Part shown: positions 1 to 7,877 of the stretch, piece by piece
Layout: each line of letters starts with the position of its first letter
Position numbering within the stretch: position 1 is the first letter of the stretch
From: JBBDWZ01 sp050732575
Lineage (GTDB): Bacteria > Gemmatimonadota > Gemmatimonadetes > Longimicrobiales > RSA9
Length of the DNA stretch: 11,421 nucleotides
Assembly: GCA_050732575.1 (NCBI GenBank)
Contig: JBOHRF010000152.1
Span: 1 to 11,421 of the forward strand
Direction of reading: 5' to 3'
The notes under the pieces: generated by a model
What the model was told of the DNA's origin: nothing
Seen by the model: only the letters and a program-made list of their open reading frames with translations
Database searches by the model: none
Program-made: the position numbers and the translations under genes

Positions 1-1727
1 TCATTCCGCCGCTGGTGATGGATCCCGTCAATGCGCAGGTCCTGTATTTTGGAACCAACCGCGTATACCGCACGGCGGATGCAGCGGAGAGTTGGACACC
101 GGTGAGTCCGGTGCTGGTGACCACGAACGGCGCTGTTTCCGCGATCGCGCCCGCGGCCGGCGATCCTGGCACTGTCTACGCGGGCACCAACACCGGGCTG
201 TTGCACATCACACGTGACACGGGCAGGGCCTGGGTTCAGCGCAGCGTTGGCTTACCGCAACGCGCGATCACCGATATTGCCGTGGACCGAGCCGATGCGC
301 TCACGGCGTATGTGACGGTCTCCGGGTTTGGTACCGGCCATGTTTTTCGTACGATCAACGGTGGTCAATCCTGGTCCAACGTCAGTGCCAACCTTCCGGA
401 CATGCCGGTCAACGCGGTGCTGGTTGACCCGGCGAGCCGCGGCGTAGTGATGATCGGCACGGATCTGGGCGTTTTCGTCTCCGCGGATAGCGGGGGCAGC
501 TGGAACGTGCTGGATGATGGCATGCCCAACGTTGCCGTATTCGACCTGGCTTACAATCCTGCCACTGCATCGTTGACCGCTGCCACACACGGCCGTGGCA
601 TGTTCCAGTTGCAACTGAACCGGCCGCTTACTCTCGCGGTTGTGCCGCGGCGCCGGAAAATCACGGTTATCGAGGGTGCCGCACCCACACGAGATTCAGC
701 CGTTGTCGTGTTGACGGGTGTGGGCGCCGGTGGCGCCATGTGGAGCGCGACACACGCACGGCCGAACTGGGTAACGATCGAATCATCCGGTGGGACGGGC
801 GGCGGCCGCGTTACGTGGACGCGCAATATTACCGGCCTGGCACCGGGTATCTACGTGGACTCGATCATGGTTTCTACCACTGGGGCCATCGACTCACCCA
901 CGTTGCTGGTAGACACGCTGGTGGTGGAAGCCAGCATTGCGGTATTGAGCTTGAGCCCGGCCGCGCGTCGAGACACGGCATCGGCCGGGACTACCGCGTT
1001 GCGGGCCGACTCGGCCGGCATCTCACTGCCCGGACTTGCGGGCGCACGCACAACCTGGACAGCCAGCGCGCGCAAAGGCACCTGGGTCACGCTGACGACG
1101 GCCGCGGGCACCGGCAGCGGCACACTGCGCTGGAATCGCAATCCGACCGGATTGAACGCCGGCGTTCACGTCGACACCATCGCCATCAATGCGGGCACGG
1201 CCGTGGGCAGTCCAGGACTGCTGCTTGATTCGCTGATCATTCTGCCCACGTTGACCCTGTCCGCCGCGACCCGCAGAGACACACTTCTGTCAGGGTCGAC
1301 CGGGACCAGCGCAGTCACGCGTCAGTTGACCGTGGGAGGAGATCCCAGCGGCGCAATCCGCTGGACGGTCACGCACGGTGCCGCCAGCTGGCTCACACTC
1401 GTTACCACAGCGGGGCAGGGTAGTGGCCCTATTTCCTGGACCAAATCCGCGGCCAATCTGCGCGATGGCGTCTTCGTAGACACCATCACGGTGAACGCTG
1501 GGAGCGCGCGCATGACCATCGTTGATTCACTGGTCGTGTCAGCGCCTGCAGTTACGCGCGACTGTGCTGTAAACCATATCTTCGGCGTGTCCTGCCTGGA
1601 CGCGAGCCAGTTGCGCTGGCTCGATCTGGCGGGAAACCAGGATGGGCAATACAACCTGGGCGATCTACTGGCGTTTCTGGCTCGCGGCGGAAGTTCGCCG
1701 GCCGGCTTGCGACCGAGGAAGCAATGA
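1..1727 (+). CDS. Secreted BNR-propeller protein with BACON-like repeats and C-terminal dockerin-like loop (5' partial)
   Basis: The frame is open to the left edge (reading I-P-P-L-V-M-D-P from base 3), so the true start lies outside the window; the GTG at 15 and ATG at 18 are internal. Numbering from base 15, residues 1-200 are the end of a BNR/VPS10-like beta-propeller with Asp-box-like strands (GGQSW near 117-120, SGGSW near 159-163), closing with THGRGMF at 191-197, a typical last blade. Three repeats follow at about 205-305, 308-410 and 412-508. Each has the pattern W-(S/T)-(A/V)-(T/S)...(S/T/N)WVT/LTL...GTG-G...W-(T/N)-(R/K)...G-(I/V)-x-VD-(S/T)-I and resembles BACON/Ig-like domains. 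Residues 517-557 hold two cysteines (C517, C527) and the loop AGNQDGQYNLGD (539-550), which is dockerin/EF-hand-like. A secreted or surface protein is inferred; the enzymatic part, if any, is missing. The stop overlaps the next gene's start. Confidence 0.8.
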   Translation, partial: IPPLVMDPVNAQVLYFGTNRVYRTADAAESWTPVSPVLVTTNGAVSAIAPAAGDPGTVYAGTNTGLLHITRDTGRAWVQRSVGLPQRAITDIAVDRADALTAYVTVSGFGTGHVFRTINGGQSWSNVSANLPDMPVNAVLVDPASRGVVMIGTDLGVFVSADSGGSWNVLDDGMPNVAVFDLAYNPATASLTAATHGRGMFQLQLNRPLTLAVVPRRRKITVIEGAAPTRDSAVVVLTGVGAGGAMWSATHARPNWVTIESSGGTGGGRVTWTRNITGLAPGIYVDSIMVSTTGAIDSPTLLVDTLVVEASIAVLSLSPAARRDTASAGTTALRADSAGISLPGLAGARTTWTASARKGTWVTLTTAAGTGSGTLRWNRNPTGLNAGVHVDTIAINAGTAVGSPGLLLDSLIILPTLTLSAATRRDTLLSGSTGTSAVTRQLTVGGDPSGAIRWTVTHGAASWLTLVTTAGQGSGPISWTKSAANLRDGVFVDTITVNAGSARMTIVDSLVVSAPAVTRDCAVNHIFGVSCLDASQLRWLDLAGNQDGQYNLGDLLAFLARGGSSPAGLRPRKQ

Positions 1728-2131
1728 GAAGGACTCTGGCGGTTCGGTTGGGCGCGCTGGCTATGATCGCGCTGCTAATTTCAACCTGCAAAGATTCCAC
1801 GGGCGGCAATCAGGGGTCGCGCGGCTGGCTTGCGCTCAGGTTGACCTCGCCCAACACCGATGATGGGGGCGTGCTCATCATTGTGAATGGCGCCGCCCTC
1901 GACTCGGTACGCTCGACACACCCGTTCTTGCTCACTCGCCGCGAAAGTGCGTCCTCGATGCGCGTGGTGATTGCGGGCAGCCTGTCCGCAGGTGTGATCG
2001 GTGAGATTCTGGTGCCGGACACGCGCCAGTCCGCGCAATACTCGGCAACCATTCAGGAAGTCGCCGCGCGCACCACCTACCAGCAGCGTGCGGTTACCGG
2101 CTATTCCGTGTCTATCGAGTCCTCGCGCTGA
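1724..2131 (+). CDS. Small exported protein, probable lipoprotein, coupled to the dockerin-like protein
   Basis: The protein has 135 residues. Its ATG lies in the 4-base ATGA overlap with the upstream stop, so translational coupling is likely. The N-terminus MRRTLAVRLGALAMIALL is a signal peptide ending in LLISTC; Cys22 is followed by KDSTGG. This resembles a lipobox, but Thr at -1 is unusual, so lipidation is probable and not certain. The mature part appears to be one beta-rich domain, with features such as GWLALRLTSPNTDDGG, FLLTRRES, VVIAGSL, GEILVPD and AARTTYQQRAVTGYSVSI. I do not recognise a named family. From memory of similar proteins in Gemmatimonadota-like genomes, short lipoproteins of this type sit next to secreted proteins with dockerin-like tails. 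A role as a partner or anchor for the upstream protein is inference only. Immediately downstream is a decayed DUF885 fragment. Confidence 0.75.
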   Translation: MRRTLAVRLGALAMIALLISTCKDSTGGNQGSRGWLALRLTSPNTDDGGVLIIVNGAALDSVRSTHPFLLTRRESASSMRVVIAGSLSAGVIGEILVPDTRQSAQYSATIQEVAARTTYQQRAVTGYSVSIESSR

Positions 2132-2141
2132 CGTTATTGCG

Positions 2142-2554
2142 CAAACAGAGCACGGCGCGCTCTTCTGGCGCATGCACCGCTGTGCGCGCATTACGTCCTC
2201 GCTCCAGTTCCATCTCGGTGAATGGTCACCGCAGCAAGCCATCGACTTTCTGGTCGAACGCGTGGGCCACGAACGCGACAACGCCACGGCCGAGGTGCGC
2301 CGCTCGTTCCAGCAGGCCGCGCCCTCTAGCAGGCGGCGTATCTGCTGGGAGGATTGCCGTTCCGCGAACTGCGCCGCAAGCTCGTGGAGTCCGGACAGTT
2401 GGACGAAAAGGCATTCCACGATGAGATCATGCGCCAGGGTTCGATCCCGGTCGCGCTGATCCGGCTGGCGTTGAGCAGGCAAAAGCTCACGCGCGACATG
2501 TCGCTGGAATGGAAAGTTTTACGGCGAGCTAACATCTCGACCGTGATGCGATAG
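2142..2554 (+). pseudogene. DUF885-family hydrolase, C-terminal remnant (frameshift plus nonsense)
   Basis: Two adjoining frames together spell the C-terminus of DUF885 proteins (predicted metal-dependent peptidase-like enzymes, usually about 550-600 aa). Frame A, about 2148-2309, reads ALFWRMHRCARI, LQFHLGEWSPQQAIDFLVER, VGHERDNATAEVRRSF. Frame B, from about 2324, reads QAAYLLGGLPFRELRRKLVE, then SGQLDEKAFHDEIMRQ, SIPVALIRLAL and LTRDMSLEWKVL, ending at TAG 2552-2554. Family members typically read RRSF, about six residues, then LYQAAY. Here only 14 bases separate RRSF (ends 2309) from the Leu codon at 2324, a net loss of about 4 bases, and the Tyr codon of LYQAAY is TAG at 2327-2329. The N-terminal four-fifths is absent: similarity starts just after the preceding stop at 2131. 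No start codon or ribosome site serves it. The family assignment rests on remembered motifs. Confidence 0.75.
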
Positions 2555-2614
2555 CAAGAGGCCTTGCAGCGGCACACGTCAACAATTCGAAGTGGCGGAT
2601 CATGCCAGTAGGCA

Positions 2615-3175
2615 TCAGAAGGAGAAGAGTCTGCTCAACGATAGCTCAAACCCGGGCAGCACATCGTAGCCCACGAGTGCATCCTGCAACCCGAGAATGC
2701 GGATGTCTGACCTCGAGCGATACTCCGTCGCGGTCCTGCGCGCCGGGTCGATCACCCACACCAGGCGTGCGCCGTTATCCAGATACTCGACAACTTTCTG
2801 CTGCATGCGCGACGCGCGATTCGAGGGCGAGAGGATCTCGACGCACAAATCCGGCGCTGACTCCAGGAACTCCGGTTGCGGGTACGCATTCATGCGCGCG
2901 CGCGCCGTAAAAGCAACGTCGGGACCTCGAACGGTGTCGGGGCCGCGCTCCGTGATGACGCCGACATCCGCCACGACTCTGCCCAGTTCGTGCTGCTCTG
3001 CGAACTCGTCCAGAAAACGACCGAGACGGACGATCAACGAGCCATGCAGCTCACCGGGCCGCGGCTCCCGGATGACCCGACCCTGCTCGAGCTGCAGCCG
3101 GTACTTTCCATCATCGTCGAGCCGGGCAAACTGCTCGGCCGTCAGCAATCGCACTTCGCTTGGTTCCTTCCCCAT
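2615..3175 (-). CDS. Uma2 family (DUF820) restriction-endonuclease-like protein
   Basis: The protein has 186 residues, the normal length for Uma2/DUF820 proteins, which adopt a PD-(D/E)XK nuclease-like fold. No cellular role is firmly known for most members, and they often occur in many copies per genome. Visible family features are an N-terminal LLTAEQFARLDDDGKYRLQL segment followed by Glu30 and Arg33-Val-Ile (the EQGRVIREP region), H44 at the start of a helix, RGPDVAF (Asp86), APDLCVEILSPSNR (Asp109, Glu113), the helix with K127 and EYL, and LVWVIDP at 138-144. Asp86 and Glu113 are the likely metal ligands. The gene starts at ATG 3173-3175, with no strong Shine-Dalgarno sequence. It lies 69 bases downstream of uvrA on the same strand, so read-through from uvrA is possible, although joint function is not implied. 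Confidence 0.88.
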   Translation of the reverse strand: MGKEPSEVRLLTAEQFARLDDDGKYRLQLEQGRVIREPRPGELHGSLIVRLGRFLDEFAEQHELGRVVADVGVITERGPDTVRGPDVAFTARARMNAYPQPEFLESAPDLCVEILSPSNRASRMQQKVVEYLDNGARLVWVIDPARRTATEYRSRSDIRILGLQDALVGYDVLPGFELSLSRLFSF

Positions 3176-3244
3176 GCGTCAAAGGTAGACGCATCGGACG
3201 GCTTCGAACATGGCTTCGTGGGTCGAATTTGCCAACCGTACACG

Positions 3245-6187
3245 TCAACGTGAACGTTCGTTCGTTCGTTCCAAAAGGTGTCCCTTCAGGAATCTCCCCG
3301 TGTGCGATGTCTTGCAGGCCGCCACATCTTCGGGCGCGCCGACCACCACCACTTCGCCGCCCGCGTGTCCGCCCTCGGGCCCCAAGTCGATCACATAGTC
3401 CGCGGTCTTGATGACATCCAGGTGATGTTCGATCAGCAGGACCGTGTGGCCGGCGTCCACCAGCCGGTTCAACGATGCCAGGAGCCGCTCGACATCGGCC
3501 AGGTGCAAACCGGTGGTGGGCTCGTCCAGGATGTACACTGTGTGTTTGGCGCGCTGCAGCTTGGACAACTCGGTAGCAATCTTGATGCGCTGCGCCTCGC
3601 CGCCGGACAGGGTGGTGGCCGACTGGCCGAGCGTGAGATAGCCGAGACCCAGATCATTCAGCACTTCGATCTTCTTGCGCAGCGTCGGTTCGCCGGCAAA
3701 GAAGGTCACGGCTTCCTCTACCGACATGTTGAGCACATCGTCGATGGTCTTGCCGCGTAGCGTGACCTCGAGTGTCTCGCTGTTGAAGCGCGCACCCTTG
3801 CACGCGCCGCACAACACTTCCACATCGGGCATGAAATAGAGCTGCGTCGTGATCACGCCCTCACCCTGACACTCCTCGCAGCGGCCGCCTTTCACGTTGA
3901 AACTGAAGCGGCCTGCTTTGTAGTCCCGTTCAACGGAGAGCGGCGCCGCTGTGAAGAGGTCGCGAATGGTATCGTAGAAGCCGATGTAGGTGGCTGGATT
4001 GGAGCGGCTGTTACGACCGATAGGTGACTGGTCGATGTTGACCACCTTGTGCACGTACTCCAGGCCATCCACGGCATCGTGGTCACCGGGCAGAGTGCGT
4101 GTGTCGACCAGGCGCTTCCAGAGCGCCTTGTACAGGATCTCGTTGACCAGCGTACTCTTGCCCGAGCCCGATGCGCCGGTTATGGCAACCAGCTGGCCCA
4201 GCGGGAAGGTCACATCGACCGACTTGAGGTTGTTCTCTCGCGCGCCGCGCACGGTGAGCGCTTTGCCATTGCCCTTCCGGCGTTTCCCGGGCATGGCAAT
4301 GGAGCGTTTGCCAGAGAGAAACTGTCCGGTAGGCGATGTCCTGCACTCGAGCACGTCGTTCAGGGTGCCCTGCACGACGACCGTGCCGCCGTGCACACCC
4401 GGACCGGGTCCCATCTCCACGATGTGATCAGCGGCGCGGATGGTATCCTCATCGTGCTCCACCACAATGACCGTGTTGCCGATGTCGCGCAGGCTCTCCA
4501 ACGTCGCGATCATCTTCACGTTGTCCTTGGGATGCAAGCCAATGCTCGGCTCATCCAGGACGTAGAGCATACCCATGAGTCCCGAGCCGATTTGCGTGGA
4601 CAGACGAATACGTTGCGATTCGCCGCCCGACAACGTGCCTGAACGGCGATTGAAGTTCAGGTAATCGAGGCCAATCCCGAGCAGCAGCTCGAGACGGCCG
4701 CGGATCTCCTTGAGCACCTGCTTGCCCGCATCGGCACCCCGGCCGGTAGGTTTGATGGTGCCCAGGAATTCGTGCAAGCGATCGAAATGCAACTGGCCGA
4801 AGTCGTAGATGGTCTGGCCGCCGATCGTGAACAACAATCGAGTCGGGCGCAAACGTGCGCCGTTGCAGTCGGGACAGGTGTGCTCGACCATGACCTTATC
4901 GAGCCATGCTTCCATGCCCGAGTTGGCCTGTCCGGATTGACGGTAACGCCGGTAATGCCGTTCGATGCGACGCGCAATGCCGCCGAACCCGACCTCGTGA
5001 CCTTCCCACTCGGCCCTCTTTTCTTTCGCTTCGGGCGGATGGGTAGCGGGGAATTTGCGATCGATGCCGTTCAGGATGGTCTGGCGCGCGGCGTCGGACA
5101 GGTGTTCCCACGGCGTATCGAGTGAAAAGCCGATCAGCTTGGACAGGCTGTACATCACGCGCCCGTCCCAGGTGTCCGGGTTGTAGCGGTACGCCTCGCG
5201 TACAAAGCAGCCGCCCCGAATGCTGCGCTTGGGATCGGGTACCAGCAGCTCCGGATGGGTCAGCTTGTCCACACCCAGCCCACCACACGTGCGACATGCG
5301 CTCTCCGGAAGATTGAACACGAAGTACGCCGGACCGATGTCGCCATACACAAAGTGATGCGTGGCGCTGCTCAGCGCGCTATAGAATGAATGCGCTGCGG
5401 TTTTGGTTGTCCCTTTGAGGATCTCTACCTGCAGCAGACCATCACCCACGAGCAGTGTATTGGCAATGCCCGCCTTGATGGCCTTTTCATGTTTCCTGCC
5501 CACCACCAATCGATCGACTATCGCATCCATGTGCCGGACCTTCGACTCATCCAGCTCGAACTGCTGCGCAAGGTCCACGCGCTTGCCATCGACGATCAGC
5601 CAGCGGCAGCCTTTCTTGCGCACTTCCGTGAACACGAAGTCCAGTTCTTCACCGTACAACTTGAACACGGGCGCGCGCAGCTCGATCTCGGTGCCTTCCG
5701 GGAGCGACAGAATGGCGTCCAGAATCTGACTGGAGCTTTTGCCCGGCACGGGTTCGCCCGTGCGCGGGCAATGCGGCTCGCCGACGGTGGCAAAGAGCAG
5801 GTTCAGGTAACTCGCGATGTCGGTCATGGTGCCGACTGTGGAGCGCGGATTGCTGGCGATGGTCTTCTGCTCGATGGATATCACGGGCGAGAGGCCGAAC
5901 ACGAAGTCGACATCCGGCTTGGCCACCTGCGCAACAAAGCGCTTGGCATAGCTGGACAACGATTCCATGTAGCGGCGCTGGCCTTCGGCGTAAATTGTGT
6001 CGAAGGCCAGGCTGGATTTGCCCGAGCCGGAGAGCCCGGTGACCACGATGAGGCTGTCGCGCGGGATCTCGACCGCAATGTTCTTCAGGTTGTGTACGCG
6101 GGCGCCCTGTACGGCAATGGTGGTGCGCGCGGCAACCTGGCGGGACGTGCTTCCGCGCTTCGAGCTCTTCTTTTGCGGGTCAACCAT
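3245..6187 (-). CDS. uvrA: Excinuclease ABC subunit A (UvrA), lacking the usual first CxxC pair
   Basis: This is the DNA damage-sensing ATPase of nucleotide excision repair; it loads UvrB at lesions. From ATG 6187 it has 980 residues (E. coli UvrA is about 940); a GTG at 6199 would add four. Both ABC modules are complete: Walker A GLSGSGKSS 51-59, signature LSGGESQR 519-526, Walker B LYVLDEP 541-547; then GASGSGKST 671-679, LSGGEAQR 860-867, VYILDEP 884-890. A UvrB-binding insertion is present at about 110-255. The C-terminal zinc finger is intact (C770, C773, C793, C796), as are the CRTC (298-301) and CPDC (438-441) pairs. The CxxC pair expected just before FxFN (about residues 265-285) is missing; that stretch carries H266, H277 and H278 instead. 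This suggests a divergent UvrA subclass or paralogue. The C-terminus ends in a GAAC-repeat-coded tail, ERTNERSR. It is divergent from the FKBP gene and sits upstream of Uma2. Confidence 0.96.
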   Translation of the reverse strand: MVDPQKKSSKRGSTSRQVAARTTIAVQGARVHNLKNIAVEIPRDSLIVVTGLSGSGKSSLAFDTIYAEGQRRYMESLSSYAKRFVAQVAKPDVDFVFGLSPVISIEQKTIASNPRSTVGTMTDIASYLNLLFATVGEPHCPRTGEPVPGKSSSQILDAILSLPEGTEIELRAPVFKLYGEELDFVFTEVRKKGCRWLIVDGKRVDLAQQFELDESKVRHMDAIVDRLVVGRKHEKAIKAGIANTLLVGDGLLQVEILKGTTKTAAHSFYSALSSATHHFVYGDIGPAYFVFNLPESACRTCGGLGVDKLTHPELLVPDPKRSIRGGCFVREAYRYNPDTWDGRVMYSLSKLIGFSLDTPWEHLSDAARQTILNGIDRKFPATHPPEAKEKRAEWEGHEVGFGGIARRIERHYRRYRQSGQANSGMEAWLDKVMVEHTCPDCNGARLRPTRLLFTIGGQTIYDFGQLHFDRLHEFLGTIKPTGRGADAGKQVLKEIRGRLELLLGIGLDYLNFNRRSGTLSGGESQRIRLSTQIGSGLMGMLYVLDEPSIGLHPKDNVKMIATLESLRDIGNTVIVVEHDEDTIRAADHIVEMGPGPGVHGGTVVVQGTLNDVLECRTSPTGQFLSGKRSIAMPGKRRKGNGKALTVRGARENNLKSVDVTFPLGQLVAITGASGSGKSTLVNEILYKALWKRLVDTRTLPGDHDAVDGLEYVHKVVNIDQSPIGRNSRSNPATYIGFYDTIRDLFTAAPLSVERDYKAGRFSFNVKGGRCEECQGEGVITTQLYFMPDVEVLCGACKGARFNSETLEVTLRGKTIDDVLNMSVEEAVTFFAGEPTLRKKIEVLNDLGLGYLTLGQSATTLSGGEAQRIKIATELSKLQRAKHTVYILDEPTTGLHLADVERLLASLNRLVDAGHTVLLIEHHLDVIKTADYVIDLGPEGGHAGGEVVVVGAPEDVAACKTSHTGRFLKGHLLERTNERSR
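3256..3271. repeat. (GTTC)4 tetranucleotide microsatellite in the uvrA 3' end
   Basis: Four uninterrupted GTTC units occur on the plus strand (GAAC on the coding strand). They encode part of the ERTNER tail of UvrA, after the last conserved motif (SHTGRFLKGHLLE). Unit gain or loss would shift the frame only in the final few codons and move the stop, so an effect on repair activity is unlikely. Confidence 0.85.
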
Positions 6188-6371
6188 AACAGCATGCACT
6201 CGCCGAGAACGCAGAGAAACAGAGACCGAAAGGGAGAAGTATAGTTACACCTACCAGGGGCTGCCTCAAGCACGGCCATGCGCCGGTCCACCGTAGCACC
6301 AGGGATAGGCAGAACGCTCGAGTTGCGACAGATTAGTATTGCTGCATCAGTCAACGTCAACCGGTGTTTTC

Positions 6372-6860
6372 ATGATGACCGACGCCATTCGCACACCAGG
6401 CTTCAGGCTCTTGTTGGGCGCGCTGTTGTTCGGGGTATCCGCTTGCGGCGACGACTCAGGTCCGGTCGACCCCGAGGACCTGGTCTTTGCCGCCTCACTA
6501 GGCGTCAACCTCGCCTCCATGACGCGCAGTTCGACAGGCCTCTACCACCAGGACCAGGTAGTGGGGACGGGCGCGCTGGCCAACGCGGGTGCAAGCGTCA
6601 CGGTGGACTATACGGGTTGGCTGCACGATGGCACGCAGTTCGATACCAGCGCAGGCTCGGGTCCCATCCCGGTCACGCTCGGCAATCGTGACGTGATTCA
6701 GGGCTGGGAGGAAGGGCTGCTCGGTATGCGTGCGGGCGGACGCCGGCTGCTCGTCATCCCGTCCCAGCTTGGCTACGGCGCGCGAGGTGCCGGCGGTGTC
6801 ATCCCGCCCCACGCTACTCTGGTCTTCCGTGTAGATATGAGAAGGGTAGTGCCGCGCTAG
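6372..6860 (+). CDS. FKBP-type peptidyl-prolyl cis-trans isomerase, lipoprotein
   Basis: Isomerises Xaa-Pro bonds to assist protein folding, here probably in the periplasm or at the outer membrane. Starting at ATG 6372 (a second ATG follows at once), the protein has 162 residues. The signal peptide, with core FRLLLGALLFGVSAC, has a good lipobox (V-S-A-C), giving lipid-modified Cys25. An in-frame upstream start at 6339 would put extra residues before the signal and is less likely. A short linker rich in Asp/Pro precedes the single FKBP domain at about 62-162. The active-site set is largely preserved by comparison with FKBP12: Y80, F90, D91, V108-I109, W112 (in VIQGWEEGLLGM), Y135 (LGYGARG), I144 and F152. 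The position equivalent to F46 is not aromatic (PIPVTLG). No clear Shine-Dalgarno sequence or sigma70 promoter is seen in the 184 bases separating it from divergent uvrA. Its stop overlaps the stop of the opposing amidohydrolase remnant in a CTAG. Confidence 0.93.
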   Translation: MMTDAIRTPGFRLLLGALLFGVSACGDDSGPVDPEDLVFAASLGVNLASMTRSSTGLYHQDQVVGTGALANAGASVTVDYTGWLHDGTQFDTSAGSGPIPVTLGNRDVIQGWEEGLLGMRAGGRRLLVIPSQLGYGARGAGGVIPPHATLVFRVDMRRVVPR

Positions 6861-7192
6861 CCAAGCGGGCGCACAGGCGGACCTCTCCACCGCCCGTTCT
6901 GCACGAACACTACGCCATCCTTGCCCACGGCCAGAACGCGGCCCAGCTCGAAAGCGCCGTCCTCCACGTTGCCGCGATAGAGCACGAAGTCCGCTCGGTT
7001 GCCCACGGCCAGGCTGCCAATGTCCTGAACGTTGAGCACGCGCGCGCCGTGTTCAGTGGCCGCTTGTAATGCTTCGCGATGCGTTGCGCCGAGCGCGCGC
7101 CATGCCTCCAGCTCCCACCAGATGGCGTTCGCCTGAAAGTGCAGCGGCGATCCCGCGTCGGTGCCCAGCGCAATGGCCTCACCGCGCAGCGC
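6857..7192 (-). pseudogene. Amidohydrolase-family enzyme, C-terminal remnant
   Basis: On the minus strand, from about 7192 to the TAG at 6857-6859, the translation matches the last quarter of metal-dependent amidohydrolases of the imidazolonepropionase-like type. It shows EAIALGTDAGSP, containing the conserved barrel aspartate of the GTDAG motif (Asp codon at 7157-7159), then an L-E-x-W helix, REALQAATEHGARVL, IGSLAVGNRADFVLY (the usual G-x-L-x-x-G-x-x-A-D-x-V motif), and a final VFVQNGRW strand. The family is about 400-450 aa; only some 110 residues remain. The HxH metal site, the Lys and the two His ligands upstream are absent. The frame stays open to a possible ATG at 7265-7267, but residues beyond about 7192 are the antisense of M24 peptidase coding sequence and show no amidohydrolase character. 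It is unlikely to be functional. It runs tail-to-tail with the FKBP gene. Confidence 0.75.
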
Positions 7193-7193
7193 A

Positions 7194-7877
7194 TTCACGC
7201 CCATCGTCATGTCCGGTTCCAACGCCATGACGCTGTTCACGCTGCAACGCGAGCGGTACAACGCCATCGATCACCTGATGCGGGCGGGTGAGCTGCTATT
7301 CATCGATTATGGCGCGGCTGAATGGCAAACGTATGGTTCGGACATCTGTCGCACGATTCCCGTGTCGGGCAAGTTTTCGGCCGAGCAGCGCAAGTATTAC
7401 GACATCGTGCTGGAGGCGCAGGAAGCGGCCATCGCCGCCATCCGTCCGGGCGTCATGATGGTCGATGTAATCAAGCGCGCGGCCGAAGTGTTTCGCAAAC
7501 ACGGCCTGGAGCGCAATGAAGACATTACTCGACTGGGCCCCGATCGCGTGTGGGGCATCATGCCGTCACCCACCCACTATCTCACGCGCAATGCCGGCAT
7601 CACGCGCTACAGCGCGTCTGGCTTCGGCGTGCGTGATATTGGCCACATGGTGGGTCTGGAAGCCACGGACGGCCGCGACTGGTCGCGCCCGCTCGAGGCG
7701 GGCATGATCGTGACCATCGAGCCCAAGTTGTACATTCCCGAGCTGCAGATCGCCATCATGATCGAAGACGAAATCCTGGTCACCCCCACCGGTCATGAGA
7801 ATCTTTCCGCGCATGTGCCCAAGCGCGCCCTCGAGATCGAGACGGTCATGGCAGAAGCGCGCCGCTCGAGAGAGTGA
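7194..7877 (+). pseudogene. M24-family Xaa-Pro aminopeptidase/dipeptidase, N-terminally truncated
   Basis: M24 'pita-bread' metallopeptidases cleave at Xaa-Pro bonds and are normally about 440-480 aa. Only the last ~228 residues remain, beginning exactly at the strand FTPIVMSGSNA that usually sits in mid-protein. All five metal ligands are visible: Asp in LLFIDYGA (codon 7305), Asp in GSDICRT (7341), His in DIGHMVGLE (7644), Glu in VTIEPKLY (7719) and Glu in MIEDEILVT (7764). The conserved His expected a few residues after SGxN (as in TLHY) is not present (TLFTL). The N-terminal domain and the first part of the catalytic domain are gone. The frame extends upstream to a GTG at 7161, but that stretch is antisense to the amidohydrolase remnant and unrelated to M24. 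A short protein from GTG 7161 or ATG 7173 could be made, but I expect it to be inactive. It ends 12 bases before the opposing VPS10 gene's stop. Confidence 0.75.

Noticed and set aside
2615..6187. Defence or repair operon of uvrA with the Uma2 nuclease
   Set aside because: They are on the same strand 69 bases apart, but Uma2 genes are abundant and scattered in many genomes. Nothing else supports a shared pathway.
5390..6244. 284-codon plus-strand open frame opposite uvrA
   Set aside because: It is antisense to highly conserved UvrA ATPase coding sequence. Its translation shows no family motif and looks like a high-GC mirror frame.
7161..7267. Possible overlapping (dual) coding of the amidohydrolase and M24 frames
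   Set aside because: Both frames are open here, but amidohydrolase similarity is confined to the left of about 7192 and M24 similarity to the right. The overlap is open by chance, with no sign of two functional proteins.
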